Positions 28,575 to 39,721 of a stretch of 64,000 bases of DNA are shown here, one piece after another (position 1 is the stretch's first letter; every line of letters begins with the position of its first letter). This DNA is from Woeseiaceae bacterium. Lineage in GTDB: Bacteria > Pseudomonadota > Gammaproteobacteria > Steroidobacterales > Woeseiaceae. A program made the position numbers and the translations under genes. The notes below the pieces were generated by a model. The model was given only the letters and a program-made list of their open reading frames with translations. It made no database searches and was not told the origin of the DNA. Location of the stretch: NCBI GenBank assembly GCA_021773135.1, contig JAJFKP010000057.1, positions 40,932 to 104,931 on the forward strand, given 5' to 3'.

Positions 28575-31004
28575 CTAGAGCTGTATTTCGGTCAGCGCGT
28601 CCATCAACTCGTCCATCGTCTGATAACGCTTGGATTTATCAACGGACATTGCCTTGCCGATGACAGCGGCGAAGTCATCGGGGACTTTCGCGTTCACTTC
28701 CTGGCAGAGTTTCGCCTTGCCCTGCACATGCTGGTACATGACGGACATGTGATCGCCACGGCTGTAAGGCGGAATTCCGGTGACCATTTCATACATGATG
28801 ACGCCAATACTGTATATGTCGGCAGCCTCATCCACTTTCTTGCCGAGAATCTGCTCAGGCGCCATGTACTTGGGTGAGCCGATCACGTAGCCGGTCTTGG
28901 TCAGCTGCGTGTCACCGCTGCTGGCCGCCGCCGCGACACCGAAATCCACGATCTTGAGCAGGCCGTCATTGTTAACGAGAATGTTGGCAGGTTTCAGGTC
29001 GCGGTGGATTACGCCGGCCTGATGGGCCACGCCCATGCCGGTTGCCATGTCCATTGAGAACTGCAGCGCCTTGGCAAATGCCATCGGCGTATTATCGGGA
29101 ATTTCGCCGCTCAGCGTATGCGATGGAAAATATTCCATCGAAATGGCGTAGGCGCCCTGCAGATGCAGGAAATCGTAAATTCGAATGACGTTCTTGTGCG
29201 TGATCATGCGTGAGTAGCGCAGCTCGTGCACGAAGCGCTTCATCATTTCCTCGTCCGAGGAGACGTTCGGGTTCAGGAACTTGAGAATCAGGCGTTCATC
29301 GACGACCTGATCCTGCATGAGCAGCACGGTGCCGAACGCGCCTTTGCCAATTTTTTCAATGTACTTGTAGCGACCGTCAATAACGTCCCCGGGCTCGAGC
29401 TTGGCTATGTCCAGCACAGGCGCCATCTGTTCCGGCAGGATCTCGTTTTCCGCAGTCTGCTCTACCTGTTTCTTCTGGGCGCTGATCAGCTTCTCGAGTT
29501 CTTCATTCTCAAGTAGCAGCGTCCTGGTATGCTCGGACATTTTTTCGGCGCGCACATTTTCAGCCAGGACGCTATCCGAGAATTTTGCATCGATCTCTTT
29601 GATCGCGATATCGGCGTTGTTAATGATTGTTCTATCTGTTGATTCCTTAACCTTGAGTAATACGCTGCGAACCGTATCGGCATGTTCCTGATCGGCCAGG
29701 TGCGAAATAGCCTTGATGGCTTCAACCTGGATTTCCCGTTCGGGTCGATTCAGCATTGGCAGAATTTTTGAAATCACATTGGCATCGCCAAGTTTGCCGA
29801 TCGCGCGGACAATAACGGTGTCCGACTTTCCGCCCTTACCTAGCATTTCAAGCAATTTAGGCAGCGCTTCCTTGCTGCCCATTTGCGCAAGTGCATCAAC
29901 CGCCCTTTCACGAACCCACCAGTCGCTGTCATCTGTTGCTTTAATCAGGGCATGGACCGCCGTCTCATCTTTTACCGAATTCAATATCTCAATAGCCGTT
30001 CGTCGTATGTCTTCATCCTTGTCGGTGATGAGTTTGAGCACGGAATTGACGACTTTAGGGCCGCCGATCTCTGCCAGCGCGTCTCCGGCGCGGGCACGTA
30101 CCCACCAGTCGTCATCTTTGATGGCCTGAAACAAATCTTTTACGGAATTCGGATCGCCAATTTCGTTCAGAACCTCCACCGCAGAGCGCCGCGTATATTC
30201 GGATTCATCTTTCAACGCTGCGACAAGATACTTGACCGTGTCCGGGTGATTTATCTTGACGATGACGTCAACGGCCTTGTTCTGGACCTCGAGATCAGCG
30301 TCCTGGAGGCGTGCCGCTACCTTGTCAATATTGATTGGGCCCGTGCGTTTCGCCAGCGACGACAGTGCGGCACTGCGCACCATGCGGTTCGTGTCACTCA
30401 GCTGCATTTCCAAGGCCCGGTTGATGTCGTCGCGCTGAAACCTGGACAGCAGGTTCATCAGGTGAATCTTGATTGCGGGATCTTTGCCGCCCATTCGATT
30501 GATTAGGTCTGGCACCATCTCGGGCGAAACTACGTCTTCGATTATCGCGAATAACGCCGTTTTTTCTTTCGGGTCGAGCTCGTAGGCACGGCGCAGCAGG
30601 TCGTGCACGCTAAGATTCTTTTTGTGCACTTTCAGCACTTCAATAAGCGCCGGCTTGGAGACTTCCGCATCGTCGAAGAATTCGAGCAAGGCGTTGGCGT
30701 CATAGTTGTTTGCGCTGGACAGGGCCCAGGCTGTTCCGGAAACCACGCGCTCGCCGCCATCAGCAAGACCTTCCTTGAAATATTTCAATGTCTTGTCGCT
30801 AACGTAGCTTGACAGGATATCGACGAACACCATGGTGTGGCTTTTGTCACTCATGGCGAGTGCGTCGATGACGCGGGGAATAACTTTCGGTCCGATCTTT
30901 TTCAGGCGTTCGATCAGTTTTTGTGCCGAACTGCTGTCAGTGTCCGATTCGCTGGTTAGTTGCGCGATCATCTGATCGGCACGGAATCCGCCCAGGATGG
31001 CCAT
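28575..31004 (-). CDS. HEAT-repeat protein fused to a Ser/Thr protein kinase
   Basis: 809 aa with no membrane segment. Residues about 25-490 are a series of HEAT-like helical repeats (for example WWVRARAGDALAEIG and WWVRERAVDALAQMG). A charged coiled coil (about 490-530) leads to a Hanks-type kinase at 545-800: glycine loop GKGAFG, Lys575 in LILKFL, HRDLKPAN (667-674), DFG (687-689), MAPEQ, all intact, so it should be active. The ATG at 31004 overlaps the stop of a 44-codon ORF (TGATG); an in-frame GTG at 31169 would add 55 residues that overlap that ORF. Adjacent to two pilT genes, so I infer control of pilus retraction or another secretion ATPase, without direct proof. Confidence 0.9.
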   Translation of the reverse strand: MAILGGFRADQMIAQLTSESDTDSSSAQKLIERLKKIGPKVIPRVIDALAMSDKSHTMVFVDILSSYVSDKTLKYFKEGLADGGERVVSGTAWALSSANNYDANALLEFFDDAEVSKPALIEVLKVHKKNLSVHDLLRRAYELDPKEKTALFAIIEDVVSPEMVPDLINRMGGKDPAIKIHLMNLLSRFQRDDINRALEMQLSDTNRMVRSAALSSLAKRTGPINIDKVAARLQDADLEVQNKAVDVIVKINHPDTVKYLVAALKDESEYTRRSAVEVLNEIGDPNSVKDLFQAIKDDDWWVRARAGDALAEIGGPKVVNSVLKLITDKDEDIRRTAIEILNSVKDETAVHALIKATDDSDWWVRERAVDALAQMGSKEALPKLLEMLGKGGKSDTVIVRAIGKLGDANVISKILPMLNRPEREIQVEAIKAISHLADQEHADTVRSVLLKVKESTDRTIINNADIAIKEIDAKFSDSVLAENVRAEKMSEHTRTLLLENEELEKLISAQKKQVEQTAENEILPEQMAPVLDIAKLEPGDVIDGRYKYIEKIGKGAFGTVLLMQDQVVDERLILKFLNPNVSSDEEMMKRFVHELRYSRMITHKNVIRIYDFLHLQGAYAISMEYFPSHTLSGEIPDNTPMAFAKALQFSMDMATGMGVAHQAGVIHRDLKPANILVNNDGLLKIVDFGVAAAASSGDTQLTKTGYVIGSPKYMAPEQILGKKVDEAADIYSIGVIMYEMVTGIPPYSRGDHMSVMYQHVQGKAKLCQEVNAKVPDDFAAVIGKAMSVDKSKRYQTMDELMDALTEIQL

Positions 31005-31138
31005 CAGGACTCGTCCGACACGGGATACTGGCTCTTGGAGCCTGTATTTGACGACGCGGGAGACGGCAAATTGCGTGCAACGCGGGCAGCGCCCGTCGCT
31101 GCAGATTTTTTGATCTGATCCTTGATATCCAACGCCAT
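31004..31138 (-). CDS. Possible 44-aa protein coupled to the HEAT-kinase
   Basis: An ATG-initiated reading frame of 44 codons (starts MALDIKDQIKKSAATG, ends SQYPVSDES) whose TGA overlaps the ATG of the HEAT-kinase as TGATG. It is hydrophilic, with an N-terminal amphipathic helix-like part and a Ser/Pro-rich end. No strong ribosome site is visible. It may be a real small protein, a leader that couples translation, or simply untranslated sequence if the kinase starts upstream. Confidence 0.45.
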   Translation of the reverse strand: MALDIKDQIKKSAATGAARVARNLPSPASSNTGSKSQYPVSDES

Positions 31139-31403
31139 CTAGTCTGGTATCGCTTTTACCCAAGCACACGTACGGATTGCATCGCCTTATGACAAATCCA
31201 CAGTCGCTTCACTACTCAATTGGGCCGATATTATGCCACATTGACCACCCGTCGAAGTGTGAACTGAGGATGATCTGAGTAAGTAAAAATACCTCCATCC
31301 CTTGCAGTTATTGACCTCATCTGTGGTTACAATACCGGCCCCGGAGGCTGCCAATCGCAGCCAACCGACAATTTGACTTAACCCATCCAATCGAAATGAG
31401 ACC

Positions 31404-32492
31404 GTGTCAGCAGAAATAACCCTCAAGAAGGCCGTTCAGGCTCTGCCTGTGCCTGGCGTGGACCACCCGCTGGGAGAGGTCGGTAAGATAAATGAATTCA
31501 GGCTGAAGCAAAGTACGGCAGCTGTGGTTGTCGAACTCGGCTTCCCGGGCGCTGCAATCGAGGATGATTTGAAAAATGCGATCCGCGAGCTGCTGCTCAG
31601 GGAAGAAGGCATCACCGACGTACAGGTCGAAATCCGAACGAAGATCACGGCGCATGGTGTACAGCGCAATCTGAAACCATTGAAGAATGTGCGCAACATC
31701 GTTGCGATTGCGTCCGGCAAGGGTGGCGTTGGCAAGTCGACCACTGCAGTCAACCTGGCGTTGGCGCTGAGCCAGGAGGGAGCCAGTGTTGGAATTCTCG
31801 ACGCCGATATTTACGGCCCTAGTATTCCGCTGATGCTCGGCGTGGCAGGTGAGCGGCCCACCAGTGAAGATGGCGAATCGATGATCCCGCCACGCGCACA
31901 CGGACTGCAGGTCATGTCGATCGGGTTTCTCATTGACCCGGACCAACCGATGGTCTGGCGCGGTCCGATGGTCACGCAGGCACTGAATCAGATGTTGCAG
32001 CAGACCCGCTGGTCAGATCTCGACTACCTGATTGTCGATATGCCTCCCGGTACCGGAGATATTCAACTGACGCTGTCACAGCAGGTTCCGGTCAGCGGGG
32101 CCGTCATCGTGACGACACCGCAGGATATTGCATTGCTGGACGCGCGCAAAGGACTGCAAATGTTCCGCAAAGTGAATGTACCCGTGCTGGGCGTCGTGGA
32201 AAATATGAGCATGCATGTCTGTACCAAATGCGGCCACGAGGAGCCGCTGTTCGGCAGTGGCGGTGGTTCCGCCATGGCTGCCGAATACGACGTTGAATTG
32301 CTCGGGCAACTGCCGCTTGACTTGAGAATTCGTGAGCAAACCGATGGCGGTCGTCCGAGCGTGATTGCCGAGCCTGCCGAGGCGCCGGCAAAAGCCTACC
32401 TGCGCACGGCCCGAAGAATGGCTGCAAGACTTGCAATGCAGGGCAGGGACTATAGCGCGAAATTTCCGAAAATCGTGGTCGAGGAAACCTGA
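31404..32492 (+). CDS. apbC: Mrp/ApbC iron-sulfur cluster carrier ATPase
   Basis: 362 aa, GTG start. N-terminal MIP18-like domain (1-85), then deviant Walker A SGKGGVGKST (104-113), VDMPPGTGD and the cluster-binding Cys pair CTKC. Carries and delivers [4Fe-4S] clusters in the cytoplasm. Followed by dcd 38 bases on, the usual mrp-dcd order. The 265-base gap upstream contains a small hairpin (GGCTGC/GCAGCC at 31346-31362) near the start. Confidence 0.96.
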   Translation: MSAEITLKKAVQALPVPGVDHPLGEVGKINEFRLKQSTAAVVVELGFPGAAIEDDLKNAIRELLLREEGITDVQVEIRTKITAHGVQRNLKPLKNVRNIVAIASGKGGVGKSTTAVNLALALSQEGASVGILDADIYGPSIPLMLGVAGERPTSEDGESMIPPRAHGLQVMSIGFLIDPDQPMVWRGPMVTQALNQMLQQTRWSDLDYLIVDMPPGTGDIQLTLSQQVPVSGAVIVTTPQDIALLDARKGLQMFRKVNVPVLGVVENMSMHVCTKCGHEEPLFGSGGGSAMAAEYDVELLGQLPLDLRIREQTDGGRPSVIAEPAEAPAKAYLRTARRMAARLAMQGRDYSAKFPKIVVEET

Positions 32493-32529
32493 CAATGACC
32501 CTTGACCTGTGGTGCAGGACTCTGCAGAA

Positions 32530-33096
32530 ATGAGTATCAAAGCAGATCACTGGATTCGCAAAATGGCTGCCGAGCACGCCATGATCGAACCCTTCGAGCC
32601 GGGCCAGGTTCGCGAGCGTAACGGCGAGCGAATTGTATCCTACGGCACGTCCAGCTACGGATACGACGTTCGTTGCGCCGACGAATTCAAGATTTTTACA
32701 AACATCGAATCGACACTGGTCGACCCGAAGGCTTTCGACGAATCGAGTTTCGTCGACAAGAAGAGCGATGTTTGCGTGATTCCGCCAAATTCGTTCGCGC
32801 TGGCAAGGACCGTTGAGTATTTTCGAATTCCGCGCAGTGTACTGACCGTCTGCCTGGGCAAATCAACCTACGCGCGGTGCGGCATTATCGTCAACGTGAC
32901 CCCGCTTGAACCCGAATGGGAAGGGCACGTGACCCTGGAATTTTCGAATACGACGCCACTTCCCGCGAAGATTTACGCCCATGAAGGCGTTGCGCAGATG
33001 CTCTTTTTTGAGTCGGACGAGGAATGTGAGGTTTCTTACGGCGATCGTGGTGGTAAATACCAGGGGCAGCAGGGCGTAACGCTACCCAAGGCCTGA
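32530..33096 (+). CDS. dcd: dCTP deaminase
   Basis: Converts dCTP to dUTP for thymidylate synthesis. 188 aa from ATG 32530 ([16 protein letters not shown]), the same N-terminus and length as in Pseudomonas. Contains [14 protein letters not shown], and the catalytic region [24 protein letters not shown]. The in-frame codon at 32509 is not needed. Confidence 0.97.
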   Translation: MSIKADHWIRKMAAEHAMIEPFEPGQVRERNGERIVSYGTSSYGYDVRCADEFKIFTNIESTLVDPKAFDESSFVDKKSDVCVIPPNSFALARTVEYFRIPRSVLTVCLGKSTYARCGIIVNVTPLEPEWEGHVTLEFSNTTPLPAKIYAHEGVAQMLFFESDEECEVSYGDRGGKYQGQQGVTLPKA

Positions 33097-33131
33097 AACA
33101 AGGTCTTCGCGCATGCCTTGCAGGCGCAAAT

Positions 33132-33794
33132 CTAAAAAGTCCGGGTCAGCGCATCGAGCTGCAGCGGCTCGTCCAGCTTGTCGCCATCCAAGAATGCGTG
33201 CCCGTCCTCGTACTGCAGTCGTCCGGCAATGAACAGCGATATGGCCAGCGGGTAAATGCGATGTTCGACCTGCAGGACTCTCGCTGCAAGCGATGCCGGA
33301 GAGTCGTCCGCCAGAACCGGCACCCGGCCTTGTAATATGCGCGGTCCGCCGTCCAGCTGCTCGGTCGCGAAGTGTACCGTACTGCCATGCCATTTCTCGC
33401 CAGCCGCCAGCGCACGCTGATGCGTATCAAGGCCAGGATACTGCGGCAATAGTGACGGGTGAATGTTGAATATCCGACCGGCAAACTGATCGATAAAGGC
33501 GGGTGTCAGGATGCGCATGAATCCAGCCAAAATAACGATATCTACGTTGTACGGTGCAAGCGTGTTGATGAGCGCCAGATCGAATGCGACGCGATCAGGG
33601 TATTCGCGGTGGTCGACATGCTCGGTCAGAATCCCTGCCTTCCTGGCACGTTCAAGTCCGCCGGCATCGCCACGATTACTCAGAACGACACTTATGTCGA
33701 GATCGAGATCGTCGCAGCCAACCGAGTCTATAAATGCCTGCAAATTGGTGCCGCCACCTGAAATCAATATGGCGGCTGACTTTGAAGCGGTCAT
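33132..33794 (-). CDS. purN: Phosphoribosylglycinamide formyltransferase
   Basis: 220 aa. Third step of purine synthesis, using 10-formyltetrahydrofolate. ISGGGTNLQAFID binds the substrate phosphate; LAGFMRILTPAFI, FNIHPSLLPQYPG and the GSTVHFATEQLDGG segment give the catalytic Asn-His-Asp set. Eleven bases after purM. Converges with dcd. Confidence 0.97.
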   Translation of the reverse strand: MTASKSAAILISGGGTNLQAFIDSVGCDDLDLDISVVLSNRGDAGGLERARKAGILTEHVDHREYPDRVAFDLALINTLAPYNVDIVILAGFMRILTPAFIDQFAGRIFNIHPSLLPQYPGLDTHQRALAAGEKWHGSTVHFATEQLDGGPRILQGRVPVLADDSPASLAARVLQVEHRIYPLAISLFIAGRLQYEDGHAFLDGDKLDEPLQLDALTRTF

Positions 33795-33805
33795 GACTTA
33801 CGCCG

Positions 33806-34825
33806 TCAAACGTATGCAACCGGCCCGGCACCGGCAACCACCTGGCCAAGCAGCCAGGCGCGCTCGCCATTCGCGTTAAGCACCTCAATCGCGTTGTTGG
33901 CCTGGTCGGCCGCGACGACGGCGACCATGCCCACGCCGCAGTTGAAGGTGCGGCGCATTTCCCCCGTGTCGATACGACCGGTCGCCTGCAGCCAGTCAAA
34001 AATGGGCTGCTGCGTCCAGCTGTTGATGTCGATTTCAGCATGGACATCTGCCGACAGGATGCGCGGAATGTTGTCCGTGAGACCGCCACCCGTAATGTGC
34101 GCAAGACCGTGTACTGGTAACGCTGACATTAACCGGAGGATGGCATGCACATATATGCGAGTCGGTTCAATGAGGAGCGATTCTGCTGATGCGCCGTTTA
34201 CGTCGCGATTCTCAGCCACTTCGAGAATCCTGCGAATGAGTGAAAAACCGTTGGAATGAGGACCGCTGGATGCCAGGCCGATTATCGCATCGCCGGCAGC
34301 GATTCTTGCGCCGTCGATAAGCTGGCTTTTCTCAACAGCGCCAACACAAAATCCCGCGAGATCGTATTCCCCGTCCGCATACATGTCGGGCATTTCGGCC
34401 GTTTCGCCGCCGATCAGCGCTGCGCCCGCCTGCTCGCAGCCGGCGGCGATGCCGCTGACGACGGCTGCGGCGACATCAGTATCCAGGCGACCGCAGGCAA
34501 AATAATCGAGGAAAAACAGTGGCTCGGCACCCTGCACGAGCACGTCATTGACGCACATCGCCACCAGGTCAATGCCGATAGAGTCGTGACACCGAGCGCG
34601 CTGGGCCAGTTTGAGTTTGGTGCCGACGCCGTCTGTGCCGGATACCAGGACGGGTTCCCGGTAGCGCTCCGGCGGAATGGCAAACAGGCCACCAAATCCA
34701 CCGAGGCCGGCCAGGACCTCAGGTCGCCTGGTTTTGGCTACCATGGGCTTGATGCGCTCAACGAGCGCGTTGCCGGCGTCTATGTCAACGCCGGAATCTT
34801 TGTACGTTAGAGGTTTTGTTGTCAT
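33806..34825 (-). CDS. purM: Phosphoribosylformylglycinamidine cyclo-ligase
   Basis: 339 aa from ATG 34825 ([19 protein letters not shown]). Makes aminoimidazole ribonucleotide, fifth purine step. [43 protein letters not shown] and [13 protein letters not shown] are conserved. An in-frame extension to 35005 crosses the intergenic promoter region and is rejected. purM-purN diverges from the DUF2066 gene, as in Pseudomonas. Confidence 0.97.
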   Translation of the reverse strand: MTTKPLTYKDSGVDIDAGNALVERIKPMVAKTRRPEVLAGLGGFGGLFAIPPERYREPVLVSGTDGVGTKLKLAQRARCHDSIGIDLVAMCVNDVLVQGAEPLFFLDYFACGRLDTDVAAAVVSGIAAGCEQAGAALIGGETAEMPDMYADGEYDLAGFCVGAVEKSQLIDGARIAAGDAIIGLASSGPHSNGFSLIRRILEVAENRDVNGASAESLLIEPTRIYVHAILRLMSALPVHGLAHITGGGLTDNIPRILSADVHAEIDINSWTQQPIFDWLQATGRIDTGEMRRTFNCGVGMVAVVAADQANNAIEVLNANGERAWLLGQVVAGAGPVAYV

Positions 34826-34900
34826 GCTTGCCGTTCTCGGACCGCCAGTTAAGTGGGCGCAGGCTTTAACTGCCTGTTCAAAGCGTTGCCAACTTATAGC

Positions 34901-34928
34901 GTGGCAAATCCTGTGAGGGCGATATAAT
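34901..34928 (+). promoter_or_regulatory. Sigma-70-like promoter for the DUF2066 gene
   Basis: A perfect TATAAT at 34923-34928 with GTGGCA (four of six matches to TTGACA) sixteen bases upstream at 34901-34906, 61 bases before the ATG at 34990. Confidence 0.5.
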
Positions 34929-34989
34929 AGAGCTTCGACAGGTCTCGTGAAACCACCCATTTTTGGTCCAGACGGACCGGGTACACTAT

Positions 34990-36189
34990 ATGCACAACAG
35001 GTCACTCATTCCCAGCGGAATTCTTAACACCAAGCTGCAAGCCTGGTTCGTCGCCCTGGCGTTGGTTGCAGGTGCAAATTCGGTCTTGTTCATGTCAGCG
35101 AGCGCTGTTGAAATGACGTCGATATATACGGTTGAGGTACCGCTGGACCCTGAAGACCGCAATCCGCGGCGTACTGCTTATCAGTTGGCGCTGAACGAGG
35201 TTCTCGTGCGCATGACCGGTTCCGCAGCCGTGGCGGAGTCCGAGGAATTGACGTCGATGTTTCCGAATCCGGAGCGTTACGTCAGTCAATTTCAGCCGGG
35301 TCCCGACAATACCCTGGTCGTGTCTCTGTACGGAGAAGAAATCGAGCGCGTGCTGCGCCAGGCAGGCGCGCCGATCTGGAGTGCTGATCGGCCGTTGACA
35401 CTAATCTGGCTGGCGGTAGACCGGGGCAGGGGTGACCGGGAAATTATCGCTGCCGATGATCAGGGGCGCGATTTTGGCGCCTCCGATACGCCAGATGAAC
35501 GCAATGAAATGCTGCGCGACCGGGTTCAGCAAATTGCCGTTCGCCGCGGCATTCCGGTTGCCTTTCCCCTTCTGGATACCACCGATCTACAAAGTCTCAG
35601 TTTCAGCGATATCTGGGGCGGATTCGATGAGCAGTTGCTTACGGCGTCGCAGCGCTATGACGCACCCTCCGTACTGGTTGGCCGTATCCGGCCTGGAACA
35701 CAGCAGGCGTACCGGTGGACCTGGTATCGCGACGGCCAGCGACAGGACTGGAGCGGCGAGCCGGAGTACGCAATAAATCTGCTGGCAGACTCTATTGCCG
35801 CGACGGATGCCCTGGCCGGTAACGAGCTAAGTGAAAACATGCAGCTAACAATCTCCGGCATTGACTCTGTCAGGGAGTACGGTCAGGTCCAGCAGTATAT
35901 GGAAAACCTGCGGGCACTCGATCGCTTGATGATCAAGTCCGTAAGCGCAGACAAAATAACCTACGAGGTTGAAATTCGCGGAGGTGCGGAACGGCTGCGC
36001 ACTGCGCTTGCGTCAAGTAATATTCTTGTTCCCGTCAATTCATCCGACGCCACCCGGCCTGATTCTTACAACCGGCAGAGTAACCCGTTCGGCAATCCTG
36101 GGCGCGAGCGGGAAGATGCGCGCTCGCTGGAATACTTTTTTCGCGAAACTCAAAGGTCACCGATTAACGGTGAACCGATCCCGAATTAA
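34990..36189 (+). CDS. DUF2066 domain protein, exported
   Basis: 399 aa from ATG 34990. N-terminal hydrophobic segment (about 15-40, ending ASA-VEM) looks like a signal peptide; residues about 45-200 show the DUF2066 pattern ([39 protein letters not shown]). The C-terminal half has FSDIWGGF, and a low-complexity Asn/Arg-rich end. Function is unknown; the family occurs beside purM-purN, perM and hda in many gammaproteobacteria. Confidence 0.85.
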   Translation: MHNRSLIPSGILNTKLQAWFVALALVAGANSVLFMSASAVEMTSIYTVEVPLDPEDRNPRRTAYQLALNEVLVRMTGSAAVAESEELTSMFPNPERYVSQFQPGPDNTLVVSLYGEEIERVLRQAGAPIWSADRPLTLIWLAVDRGRGDREIIAADDQGRDFGASDTPDERNEMLRDRVQQIAVRRGIPVAFPLLDTTDLQSLSFSDIWGGFDEQLLTASQRYDAPSVLVGRIRPGTQQAYRWTWYRDGQRQDWSGEPEYAINLLADSIAATDALAGNELSENMQLTISGIDSVREYGQVQQYMENLRALDRLMIKSVSADKITYEVEIRGGAERLRTALASSNILVPVNSSDATRPDSYNRQSNPFGNPGREREDARSLEYFFRETQRSPINGEPIPN

Positions 36190-36218
36190 TCGCTGGCAGA
36201 AACCACACGTCTAAACCC

Positions 36219-36818
36219 ATGTCCCTACGCTGGTTGCCAAACGCAATTTCCCTGATGCGCATCGCAATGATTGCGCCGATCCTCTGGTATATCGTAGAGG
36301 GTCGTTACGGTCTTGCGCTGGTCCTGTTTTTCATCGCAGGTTTTTCTGATGGCGTGGATGGATTTCTCGCGAAACGTTACGACTGGCACACACGGATTGG
36401 TGCACTCCTTGATCCCGTTGCCGACAAACTGCTCGTCGGCGGCACTTTTATCACGCTCGTAGCTACCGGTCTTATTCCCGTTTGGATGGCGGTTCTGGTG
36501 GTCGTACGTGACGTCGTAATAGTGGGTGGTGCCACGGTCTATAATTTTCTGATCAAGCCGGTGGAAGGCGAGCCGACTCGCATAAGCAAGCTCAACACCG
36601 CCCTGCAGCTGCTCTTCATCGTTTTCGTTCTGAGTCGTGCCGGATTTGGCTGGCCCGATGCTATCGCCATCACGATTATCGGTGCAAGCGTGGTCGTCAC
36701 TATCGTTATCAGTGGCATTGACTACGTCTGGTCATGGGCGCGGCGCGCCCGGCAGTCTGCGGAACCGGATGCGCCTGCACCAGCCGCGAGCGAGGCGGGG
36801 AATAAAACTGACGAGTAG
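36219..36818 (+). CDS. CDP-alcohol phosphatidyltransferase family membrane protein
   Basis: 199 aa with about five hydrophobic segments. The active-site motif is visible as FSDGVDGFLAKRY followed by GALLDPVADK, the D-x2-DG-x2-A...G-x3-D-x3-D signature with both final Asp residues. It is like PgsA (phosphatidylglycerophosphate synthase), but this locus usually holds a second, unassigned family member, so the product is not fixed. Five bases before perM. Confidence 0.85.
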   Translation: MSLRWLPNAISLMRIAMIAPILWYIVEGRYGLALVLFFIAGFSDGVDGFLAKRYDWHTRIGALLDPVADKLLVGGTFITLVATGLIPVWMAVLVVVRDVVIVGGATVYNFLIKPVEGEPTRISKLNTALQLLFIVFVLSRAGFGWPDAIAITIIGASVVVTIVISGIDYVWSWARRARQSAEPDAPAPAASEAGNKTDE

Positions 36819-36823
36819 GATCT

Positions 36824-37933
36824 ATGACGCAGCAATCTATCGTACGTAACACTTTCAGAAATAACTGGATGATCGCTATAGCGCTGGTCGGCTGGATATT
36901 GTGGCTGCTGGCGCCTGTATTGACGCCTTTTATTGCCGCGGCATTGCTGGCTTACATCGGGGATCCACTTGCAGACCGGCTGCAAAAGATGAAGTTGCCG
37001 CGATCCCTTGCAGTGGTTGCTGTTTTTTTTCTGACGTTCGCCGGGATCGCCCTGCTCGTGCTTCTTGTCGTGCCTCTCATCAGTACGCAGGTTTCCGCAC
37101 TCCTGACCGCATTACCCGGAATTGTTACCCAGGCTGAGCAGGTATGGCTTCCCAACGTAACCGAGTTCCTGGGAATTGAGGGCGGGGACGATATTGGTAT
37201 CGGTGCCTTCGTGGCGCGTTACAGCGATATGGCCGGCAGTTGGGGTGCGACGGTTCTCATGTCAGTCGGCCGCTCGGGCGGCGCACTCGCAGCGGCTGTG
37301 TTAAGCCTGTTCCTGATTCCGATCCTGACGTTTTACATCTTGCGTGACTGGGACTTGATCGTCCGCAGCTTTGGCTCATTGGTTCCTGAAAAGCAGCGGC
37401 AGACCGTTTTCAGATTGGCGGGTGAAACGGATGACGTACTCGGTGCGTTTCTTCGCGGCCAGATCATGGTCATGTTCGCGCTGGCCATTATCTATTCTCT
37501 CGGCCTGACCCTGGTCGGCCTCAAGTTTGCGATCGCCATCGGCGTGGTGGCCGGGCTGGTCAGCTTTGTCCCCTACCTTGGTTTTGTGTTTGGCATAGCG
37601 CTTGCAGGCCTGACCGTCGTCATGGAACCGGAGCCACTTCTGCGACTGGTTGGCGTCATTGCAACATTTTCTGTTGCACAGATGATTGAAGGCTCCGTGC
37701 TGACGCCGAAGTTGGTCGGCGATCGCATTGGCCTGCATCCCGTCATCGTCATATTCGCCGTTGCCGCTGGCGGCCAGTTGTTCGGTTTTTTCGGCATCTT
37801 GCTCGCATTACCGGCCGCGGCCGTACTTTCGGTGCTGGTCCGTTTCGCGTACGGAGAATACCTGGCGGAACACCCGCCGCCTGAGTCTTTGGCGCCGCAG
37901 GGCGATGAGACTTCATCGGATACCGCGACTTGA
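36824..37933 (+). CDS. perM: AI-2E family transporter / putative permease PerM
   Basis: 369 aa, about eight transmembrane helices, beginning with a TPFIAAALLAYIGDPLADRLQ segment. Family members include sodium/proton antiporters and autoinducer exporters; this one's substrate is unknown. The hda start overlaps its stop (TTGA). Confidence 0.88.
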   Translation: MTQQSIVRNTFRNNWMIAIALVGWILWLLAPVLTPFIAAALLAYIGDPLADRLQKMKLPRSLAVVAVFFLTFAGIALLVLLVVPLISTQVSALLTALPGIVTQAEQVWLPNVTEFLGIEGGDDIGIGAFVARYSDMAGSWGATVLMSVGRSGGALAAAVLSLFLIPILTFYILRDWDLIVRSFGSLVPEKQRQTVFRLAGETDDVLGAFLRGQIMVMFALAIIYSLGLTLVGLKFAIAIGVVAGLVSFVPYLGFVFGIALAGLTVVMEPEPLLRLVGVIATFSVAQMIEGSVLTPKLVGDRIGLHPVIVIFAVAAGGQLFGFFGILLALPAAAVLSVLVRFAYGEYLAEHPPPESLAPQGDETSSDTAT

Positions 37934-38634
37934 GTCAACTCGCGCTGCCGCTGAAACTTCAGGACCATGCCGTGTTTGAAAGTTTCCTGGCAACAGGGAA
38001 TGAACCGCTGGTCGCATTCCTGCAGGACCTGTGTGCCAATCCGACCGGCCCCGGCGCGTGGCTGCGGGGCAGCCGCTCAACCGGGAAGACGCATCTGTTG
38101 CAAGCCGTGTGTGAGCGTGCTCGTGATCGGGCACAGTTTCTCCCGATGGGAAGTTTCGTCGATGTTGGTCCGGATATTCTCGACGGATTATCCAGCAGGC
38201 AGTTTGTCTGCCTCGACAATGTTGAGCGAATCGCCGGCCGCGAAGACTGGGAGCTCGCGTTGTTCGGCCTGTTCAACGCGTTGAGCGACACCGGGGGCCT
38301 GTTGCTGTGTTCAGCGACCGCGGCGCCGAGGACCAGCGGCTTCGTGCTGCCGGATCTTGTGAGTCGCTTTTCCCGACTGCCGTTATTCAAGCTCAATTCG
38401 CTGCAGGACTCCAATCGAATAGAGGCGCTTCAGTTGCGGGCACATCACCGCGGGCTGGACCTCCCCGGCGACGCAGCGCAATACCTGTTGCATCGGAGTT
38501 CACGTGATATGGCCAGTCTGTACGGCCTTCTCGACAGGCTCGATTCCGAGAGCCTGGTCGCACAGCGCCGGTTGACGATTCCCTTTGTCAGGGAAGTTCT
38601 CGGACTCAGTCAAACAGATAATTCAGGCGACTGA
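37930..38634 (+). CDS. hda: DnaA regulatory inactivator Hda
   Basis: 234-aa AAA+ protein related to DnaA. N-terminal QLALPLKL is the clamp-binding motif; GSRSTGKTHLL is the Walker A; FVCLDNVERIAG the Walker B. With the beta clamp it stimulates ATP-DnaA hydrolysis to limit re-initiation. TTG start within the perM stop overlap. Converges with wrbA. Confidence 0.95.
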   Translation: MSQLALPLKLQDHAVFESFLATGNEPLVAFLQDLCANPTGPGAWLRGSRSTGKTHLLQAVCERARDRAQFLPMGSFVDVGPDILDGLSSRQFVCLDNVERIAGREDWELALFGLFNALSDTGGLLLCSATAAPRTSGFVLPDLVSRFSRLPLFKLNSLQDSNRIEALQLRAHHRGLDLPGDAAQYLLHRSSRDMASLYGLLDRLDSESLVAQRRLTIPFVREVLGLSQTDNSGD

Positions 38635-38648
38635 ACGGTAGCCAGCCA

Positions 38649-39601
<953 letters not shown>

Positions 39602-39721
39602 GGGGGATTTACCGGCCTCATGTAGATTGCAGGGATTGGCAACTCTAGCAGCAGATCGACGCGCCGTCAGTCGGGGTTGTGTTGCTTGACGCGGAGTGTC
39701 AGCGCTTGCTAGCGTTGCCGC

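Noticed and set aside
31005..31169. N-terminal extension of the HEAT-kinase with a CxxxxCxxC-like cluster
   Set aside because: It is in a different frame from the 44-codon ORF and has no ribosome site; the ATG at 31004 with TGATG overlap explains the start better.
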